A program made the position numbers and the translations under genes. This document shows, in pieces, positions 23,601-32,600 of a stretch of 64,000 nt of DNA. Position 1 is the stretch's first letter. Each line of letters begins with the position of its first letter. The DNA lies in the NCBI GenBank assembly GCA_907165275.2, contig OU015678.1, forward strand, positions 1,736,001-1,800,000. The letters run 5' to 3'. The stretch is from Zygaena filipendulae. Lineage: Eukaryota; Arthropoda; Insecta; Lepidoptera; Zygaenidae. Under the pieces are notes generated by a model that had not been told where the DNA came from, ran no database searches, and saw only the letters and a program-made list of their open reading frames with translations.

Positions 23601-26600
23601 CAAAACATACCTACCATCATCCAACAAAGGACCGAGTAACTATGCAACAGACCATCTGTGAAGGGTTTTGAATTTAGGACCCCCTGTTCATCACATAAAG
23701 TTTACCCCCGTCGGGAATCGAACTCGGAACCTCTTGATTAGTAGGCATGATTTACTGTGCCAATCTAGGCGTCGCTTGTAGGTGGTTTTTATGTGATAAA
23801 CCAAGATATAGGGATACTTCTGATCTTATAGTATCCTGTCACTTGCGCTGGTGAAACAATCTCTTCAACGTTTCCACTGAGGATGATAGACTACATATGC
23901 ACAGGTTGTTACAGATAGGTGTATTCATATTTGACGATTGTGTTCACGTTATCATCTGCAATGATTTAACACAAATGACGGAATCAATAAGATGAAATAA
24001 AGTACCTTAAAAGCAAGATTTGTCTTTATTAACTTGTCTGTAAAAAACCTAAACGGTGAAAAATCGCATTAAACCATTTTGATGCCGTCACCTGTGACTA
24101 ATTTATGACCTACCTATGAAATGTTTATTTTGTTGCGGAAGTAGTCGTTAAAAATATGCTTTCTTTCAGTTGTGAAATTATAAAGTGAGATTTATTTTTG
24201 GACTAAATGCTACGATCAAAATACTGTATAAGATTACCAGATCACGATCTTGAAATATGACTAAACCTTTCTGTAACATCCTGTATATCTATCAGATCAC
24301 GATCTTGAAATATGACTACACCTTTCTGTAACTTCCAGTATATCTATCAAACAGAAGCAAGCAATAAGTAACCCAATTGGTATTCCTACAGTTCATGGAG
24401 AGTCAAGAATCAATGATCCTGCTCGTATACAACCCGCTGAGTGTGAAGACATATTACTACGTGCGGCTGCCAGCTATCGCTTTGCACTACTCCATCAGAG
24501 ATTCGAACGGTAATGAGTGAAAACATATAGAAAAATGTTATCGTTGATTGTTTTTCTTTTGTTATCCCCATCCTAGCGAGACAACGGACTGCTAAGCAGA
24601 AACCAGAGCTGAGTGTTCCCGCGCACAAAGCATGCGATAGATATGCCTAGGTTTTAAGATATTTTGTATTGTTTGTATGTTTTATCTTGTGTGTTGTGTG
24701 CGTCTGTGCGAGTAAATGTATGTATTTGCTTTCTTTAAAAATACCTCTAAGTATGACCCTCTGAGTGAGAGACTAGTAAATCAGTGGCAATGATATCGTT
24801 ACTATAGCAGAGAAACCAAAGCACGCTAGTAGGCACTTCTTACAATTGGTTTCGCGGAAATACCAAAATTCATACAGGTGAAAGCGTTGAGGGAACAAAT
24901 ATTTGGTATATGTACAAATAATTTAGGTCTTGAAGTACGAGATAGGGTACTGGCGCCGCAGATAGCTAATGCTGAGTTGGTGATACTTTCGGCAGAGCAT
25001 GCAAGAGATATTATGCTTACAAATTAAGATTAGGCACTGTTTATGTTTGTTTCTTTTTCTTGTGTGTTGTGCTGAAGTAAATGTATTTTCTTTCTTTTCT
25101 TTATTTTCTTTCTTTCTTCTTACTTTTATCCTGCTAAAAGTGTTCCTGCGGGAATTTCATAAAAAAAATTGTGGATCAGCTAGTCTAAAACTCAAGTATT
25201 CTTTTGTTCTGGATGACTGCTTCTAAAATCCGAAATTAAAACACCTCGACTTGCAGATGAGGAGGTAGAGTACCAGCTGCTGCCACTACCACCAGCTATC
25301 ACCAGCCTTCCTGGACGCTCTTCTCAAGCAATCCAGGAGTTGACCTTCGAAGCCGAAAACATACCACCATTGGGGTTCACAGCCTACTACGTAGCCTCAA
25401 TTCGTGATCAATTGGCAAGTGATTGCTGTGAAAGTATTAGTCCAGGATATAGTTGTCCATTCAGAAATCTAAGGATTTTGATTATGATTTCTTAGGAGGA
25501 GAACGAATACGCAAAGAAATCTCATGGACAACACACTGACGAATCGGAACTGGTGCCGTACATTTCAAACGAGGTTGGTAATCTAAGAGGTTTAAAAAAA
25601 TTCTTTTTCCTCGGAAATCTCACTGGGATAAGTACCGGGATAGAAATCAAAACCTACCGTGAGTTTTTTGTTTGTTTGTTTAGCTCCCACCCCTCAACTA
25701 CTCAAAGTACCCTCTAACCGGCCGCATTTTGAAATGAGGCAGCAAAAAGACTGATCAGCTCAGAATGAACTGATTTCTAATATATAATATCTACTTGTTG
25801 ACTCAGTTATCATTTTATCCAACAGTACATAAAAGTGTCTGTGAACAAGGAGACAGGGCTGTTGGAGTCGATCCAACACATGGACGGTGTGAGGATCGAC
25901 ATGTCGCAGAACTTCTATTTCTACGGACAGAACGAAACTGGCGCCCATTCTGGCACCTACAGTTTTAGGCCGGAGAAAAACAGACCTACACCAGTTAGTA
26001 TGCAAATTATTTATTTGATATCATCCAACAATATAGAAAGAAGAAAGAAAGAAAGAAAACTACATTTAGTCTAGTCAGACAATTTTCTTCTTTTTTTCAT
26101 AATATGGGCTTATGGGGTAGTGTACTTCTATAGAACTATTGGGATATTCACCATGCTTTCAAATTTTAGTACTTATAGTACTGATGGGATACTAAACACT
26201 AATATGAGGCCTCAACAGTTCTATAGAACTACAGGTATGGGGTACTACTGGTGGGTACATACTTGTGCATTAAGCATTTAGACAGATTCAAGTGAAATAG
26301 ATGTAAATCTAAATTCTATTGGCATAATATAGCGTTGTATATCTTCATACCATGTTAGTTTGCACAATCTTTCTCGGGGCTCTTGGAGGACACTGAAGAA
26401 ATTAGCTCGAAACGTAATAAAGATTCTTGGGTTTGAAAAAACCCGCCACTGCGAAAATTGTCCTATGCACTGTAAAACACAACAAAATCTACTTTTAATA
26501 ATTTTTTATCAGCACGAAAAAAAATGACGGAACTGCCATTTTGAATTTCCCCCAAAAACTCACTTGACGATTTTCGTGACGTCATATGTTACCCCCGCAC

Positions 26601-29600
26601 CGCCCTACTCTCGCAGGAACCTACTCAGTTAAGCGCTATGAGTGCAGATAATAACACCAAGTGACAATATAGGTGACGGAGCGTGTGATCTACCACACCC
26701 TTCGGGGTCCCTTGGTGAAGGAGATCAGGCAGCGGTTCAACGACTGGGTGAGTCAGGTCATCAGGTTGTACCGCGGCGAGGAGTTTGTGGAACTGGAGTG
26801 GGTGATAGGACCCGTGCCTGTGATGTAAGTACCCTACTATAATATACTTACTATTATAAATATAATATTATGAATGCGAAAGTGAGTTTGTTACGTTTTC
26901 ACGCCTTATCGGCTCAACCGATCATCATGAAATTTTGCATGCACGTTGTCATGGGTTACAGAGAAGGACGTAGCGTTTTTATCCTGGAATTACCGCGGGT
27001 GAAACCGCGGGGAACAGCTGGTGCGAATATAAGTTTATGTATTTGTTAGTTTGTTACGCTTTTATGCCTTAACTACTCGACCCATCATCATCAAATTACA
27101 ATACACGTTGTCAGGCGTACTAAGGAAAAGTACTTAGGGTAGGTAATTTTATCCCGAAATTCTCACTCTCCTCGAGTTACTACTACACTATACCATACCT
27201 ATATAATATTATGAGAAAAAATGATAACAGCATGGAATTGTACTTGAGAAAAAAGGAATGAGAAATACAAAATTATGTAAGCATTTTTTTAACTTTTTGC
27301 ACTTTGTCGGTTTGTATGAACGCGCATAACACAGAAACTGTAAATGGATTTAATTTAACTAACTTACGACCAGGATAATCGAGATGTTCCTGAAGTTTGT
27401 AAAATTCGTAGTCTTTGGGACCATTTTGGTAGCACCTATTTTATTCGGTAATTTTTTTTAGGTCTGACCTCGGTAAAGAAGTAGTGACGGTGTTCAGCAC
27501 GAACATCACTAACAAAGGCGAGTTTCTGGTGGACGCTAACTCTAAGCAGATTATGAAGAGATCCTGTTGGAATGAGACTTCGAGTGAGTTTTATTATATT
27601 GAATATTAGCTGTTCCCCCGCGGTTTCACCTGCGGTAACTTCGGAGTTATGTCACTCGGGACTACCGCAGCTTCATAAGTAAAAGAATTATCAAAATCGG
27701 TTCGGTAGACCCAGAGATTACCCCCTAAAACGTCACAAACTCACAATTCACAAACTTTAGCTCTTTCTAATATTAAGTGTAGATTACATTTGTAGCCATA
27801 GGTCTTGGATAAAACCGCTTTCCTAAGATACCTGTTTGACCGTATTTCAAAGGCCTCTTGAACTGTTGTAATAATAATGCTTGGACATTGCACCACTTGA
27901 TTCCAAACCAAGCAGAGCCTGATGTATTGTGGATACCAGTATATGATACAATACGCGATGATCGATCCTGCGACAACTGGCGTAGCGGTGAAAGTCATTA
28001 AACATTAGACCAACGGTCAACAGATCACCAACAGAAGAAGCCAGTGGCAGCGTGTTACAGTCCTGTGACATCACGCATATGCATCAGGTCTCTGAACAAC
28101 AGCGTGGAGATGTGCGTCTTACCGGATAGGACCCAAGGCGGCACGTCCTACAATGAGGGAGAGATTGAGCTCATGGTACTATAAAGTTTGATCTTATGTA
28201 TTGGGTAGATAGATATTGCCTCAGCAGTTTGATCCTGAGTATCTTTTGTATCATATCCATTCTATGTTCCCTCCTCTGGTCCCTAAAACCTCGGCGGCAA
28301 AAGCTAGTGTGCAGTGGAGGAGTAGGTACCTAACGTTCTCAGGTTCTGGGCCCGTTCGTTCATCGTCAAGGCATCGTACTACATAAAACGTGCCATTGTT
28401 TCCATCTTTTCTCCGTAGTTCCTGCAAGATGGTTCACTTATCAGTTTCATCTTGGTGAGTGTCCAAAATAGAGCAATTTCACAGCAGTTATGTCAGTCAG
28501 GGATAAAAGACCATAAATCGGTACGTCCTCTGTCATTCTTGGTATAATTATCACAAATTCTTGTCTCATTGAAGGTTCACAGGAGGTTGCTTACGGACGA
28601 TGATTTTGGCCTGGAGGAAACTCTGAACGAAGAGGCTTACGGCGCTGGTCTGATAGTGAAGGGCAGACATAGGATAATAGTGGGCAATTACAAGCAAGAT
28701 TGTAAGTTGGATTGAGGATTATTTATTTAATTTTATTCAAGGTTCCCTGGTCTTGACACCTAATAAAATTAGGTAGACCACTATGAAAAAACATGCACTG
28801 AATGAAGTTACTTTTATTTGCTGCTACAGTGACGGTGATTTACACCAGTTTAAAAACGTATCCATATTTCTATCATAGTATATAAAAAGCGGCTAACTCT
28901 GTCTATTCTTTAAAAGGATTCAAGCTTGATTCAAATCGGTCGAAACATGTGATAGAGAGTTGAGTTAGACACACGTGATTGAGTAAAACGGCTTCCGTAC
29001 GATACATTTTGCATCCGATTTAGTCGAATCGGCAATTAGTTTGTGCCGTGTGAAAACCATACCAGTAAATCTAAATTTCAGATTAGGTGATGGAAAAAAC
29101 AACCAATTAACGTCTTAGTTGGTTGTCTTAGTTAGTAATTTCATTGAAAACATCTAAAATTCTCGTTATAGTGCTTGTCAAACCGACACCCAACCCGTAG
29201 ACGAACCGAACGCCCTTCATCAAGGTTTTAATTTGTTATGTAATGAACTTAGTCACATAGAAATGGCAAGCTACTCGTATGCTTTTCGTGGAGGAGAAGA
29301 ACGTCCCAACAAGCATTCGGTTCGCTTTCAGCGTCTGTCTGTTTGACAAGGTCTTTAGAGACTCCCCATTACTTCATACTTTACCAGTGGAAGGCCTCAC
29401 ATTCTCGGAGCGCGCTTCTCAAGCAGCGAGGAAGTACAATAACGAACCGTGGCTTTTCTTTACCTCCGGCGAGAGAATAAACCGGAGGAAGTGGCAAAAC
29501 GTCAGGAACAAGCGGGTGAGTCGCATCATCATCAGATCTGGCTAATGCAAAAATATATCTGCGTATAATCTTTTGAATTCGTTGAATCGCAAAAAAAAGT

Positions 29601-32600
29601 AGTATTTTAACGACGTAACTACAACCCTCGGTTAAAATTCGAGAAATTGCGTTTTTATTAGCGGAAAAACAAACATTTCCCAGAAATTTTCCTAAAACTA
29701 GTTTGTAAGTAGCGACTAGTATTAGTGTAAGTTTCTTTGATGTGCAGATTTTCTCAATATCATAATATATCATACAGTACTCTGCTCTCCGAGTGCACGG
29801 CCTTCCTCGCCATGTCCAGGTGCTCACTCTGGAGCCCTGGAAGGCGGGCTCTGTGCTGCTGCGTCTAGAGAATACCTTGGAAAAGCCAGTCAGAGGTCAG
29901 TTCGCGAACTCGACCAGTCAAGGGTCAAACAAATGTCTCAAACTTACCATGTCTTCCCGTAAAGATAATTCAGCTATTGAATCGGTGTAGATTATTATCG
30001 CAGTTTCTTATATAATCTTAACAGCTGCTGTAGCTTCACGAATCCTCTAATTCACATTTTTGAAATCTCGATATTGTATTATTTTGGTGGTATTTATAGC
30101 CGTATCTAATAGTATCTTATATTATTGTTTTGTCGTTTGCTCTTAGCTCGAACTGCTAGGGACAAATCGGAGGGCCAAGGAGACGTGTTGAGGAGTTCAT
30201 ACCTAACAGTAGACCTTCGCAAGGTATTCGTCTACCATCAGGTAAGGGCGGTAAGAGAAACGACCCTCGCTGCCAACCAATGGATGGACGATGCCCGGCA
30301 AATGGACTGGAGCACCAGGTCATTTTAATAACCTATTTTACCATAGTAGATACTCATAACCTCATGATGAAACCTCGTGTCAGTAGAAAGGAATTATTGA
30401 TATGGAATATTCACAAATGTTACAAACCTATTTACAACTAGCTGTGCCCCGCGGTTTGACCTGCGTGGGTTTTGGAAATCCCGCAGAAACTTAATAAATA
30501 AAAGTAGCTAAATTGTTACTGCTTATAATATGAGTAGGTAATATGTTAGTAAAAGTCACGTCAACAAACAAATAAAATTGGTTTCAGATACGTTTACAAC
30601 GGAGGCGACGATGGCATCTTGCCTGAAGACAATATAGATTACAAGGACGACCCTAAAGCAAGCCCAAACGATTCTGGTAAAAAATATAATAGACTGTAGC
30701 TTTTCTCCCCGCGATATCGCCCGCGTCAGTTTCGGGATTTGCTCAGGAACTCTTTGTTACGGAATGAATAGTGTACCTACCTGACTCATTCCTAGACCTG
30801 ACGAATGACTCGTAAACTATAACTATAGGTAATCTCCGCGGTTCCATCCGCATGAGTTTCGGTTCTCCTTCGGGAACTCTTATTCCATAAGAAAATGTGT
30901 CCTATATTACCTACTCGAGGATGACGATTGTTTCTTACCAGTGAATGTATTTTTAAATCAGTTCAGCAGTTTCAGAGATTACAAGTAATTGTGATTACGT
31001 ACAACGAATAAAAATTTTAGGACGCCCCCGGGACAACTAAAATTAACTATATTTTCCTATCAGTGAAAGTATTTTTAGAAACGGTTCTGTAGTTTCAGAA
31101 ATTACCCCCTACATCCAAACTTACAAATAAACTTACAAAATTAATATTTATTACTGTAATTGTCATCGCAATCTCATTGTGAGGAGTCAGAGGAGTGTCC
31201 TTGACTATGTACAAATAGATAAAAATACAATTTTTATTTATTACCCAGCTCCAGACTCCCAAGAGGACACTGGTTACAGACGAAAAAAACAATCGAAGCC
31301 TAAAGATCGGAGTAAACAAAACACAAAATCGTCCAGACAGTTCAACTATGACAACAGAAAGAAACGATCGTTGAATAAAACTGTGAGCATAGACGAAAAC
31401 ATCGTCAACGAAACACTTGACAATATAACACGTGATACTTCTGCAACGAAAACGACAAATACATATAGTATAGATGACGTAGTTTACGAAAGAAACGAAG
31501 CACCAAAATTGATTGTCGATAAAGCTGCACCAAAAACTATCAACAATAAATTTTCAAATGTAACCAAAGTTGAAATAGACCGTAGGATTAAGAAAGGAGC
31601 GGTGAGATACTCGACGGTGACAAGGAAAACGCCAAAGAGTATGTTGAACGGTAGAATGAAGTCGACAAGGTACGGGGACTCAAATAAGAATTCAGATGAG
31701 GTTGCATCGGATGAAGATGTCTCTTACAATTCAAGGAAACGACCTAGAAGAAGAAACAGCAGACGAAATACGAAGAGTTCTAGACACATTGGTAACACAG
31801 ATAGAAATTTCCACTTCATCGTTACTTTTGTTATTATATCGCTGATATATACGTTACTACGTAATAATCGGTTAAACTCATAGGTAAAACTAGTGCATGA
31901 AATATTATACAATGCAAGAGATCGCTTCTTAACGATAAGGTCGCCTATTGGTGCCACTTATATTACTATATGAGTGAATTGAAATTGTAATGTGGTGTCC
32001 ATTAAAGTTCTCATTCATTCATATTTGTTTTTCCAGATATTCATAAAGACGCAACTGACGATGGCGTTACAAAATCGATCTACGAAATGTATTACAAAAA
32101 TCTAAAGCGGTATCCGATAGCAGTAACAACACCAGTTGTGGTAGACGGGTACAGAGAAGGAACAATACAAAGAAGAAATATTAACCGCTTCAAAAGAATT
32201 GATAAGAACTCGGGAGAAGACGACAGCGCGTCTTATGAAACTTCCGCGAGAAAAAATAAGTATAGAAGCAGAGATCGTGGCACAGAAAGATCTGAGAGAG
32301 GAAGAAAAATTTATAGGTACAGAGAAGAGGAGTCGGATGATAGCGAAGAAAGAAAGAGAGTTAGTTTGAGAGGGAGAAACAGAGTGCGTTCCTGTGGGGA
32401 AGATAGAGGTAAGTAACTGATGCTCCCAACTTCGCTAGAATGGTACCTATTTATTTAAGTATTAGGTAATGTACACAAGAACAAAACAAACACAGACTAC
32501 AAAAAGAATATGTGGAAGGGTCGTGCTGATTCTATGACTTTAAATTCATCCAAAAGAGGATCTGGTTTTATTTAAAAGCTGCTCAATCAATCAAATATTC

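Noticed and set aside
27741..28000. Three overlapping minus-strand ORFs in mannosidase intron 19
   Set aside because: Low stop density only. No family similarity or splice signals; probably old repeat DNA.
30241..30246. gtaagg inside mannosidase exon 24 as the donor
   Set aside because: The conserved RETTLAANQ segment continues in frame directly through it, and the later AG|gtcatt fits the phase of exon 25.
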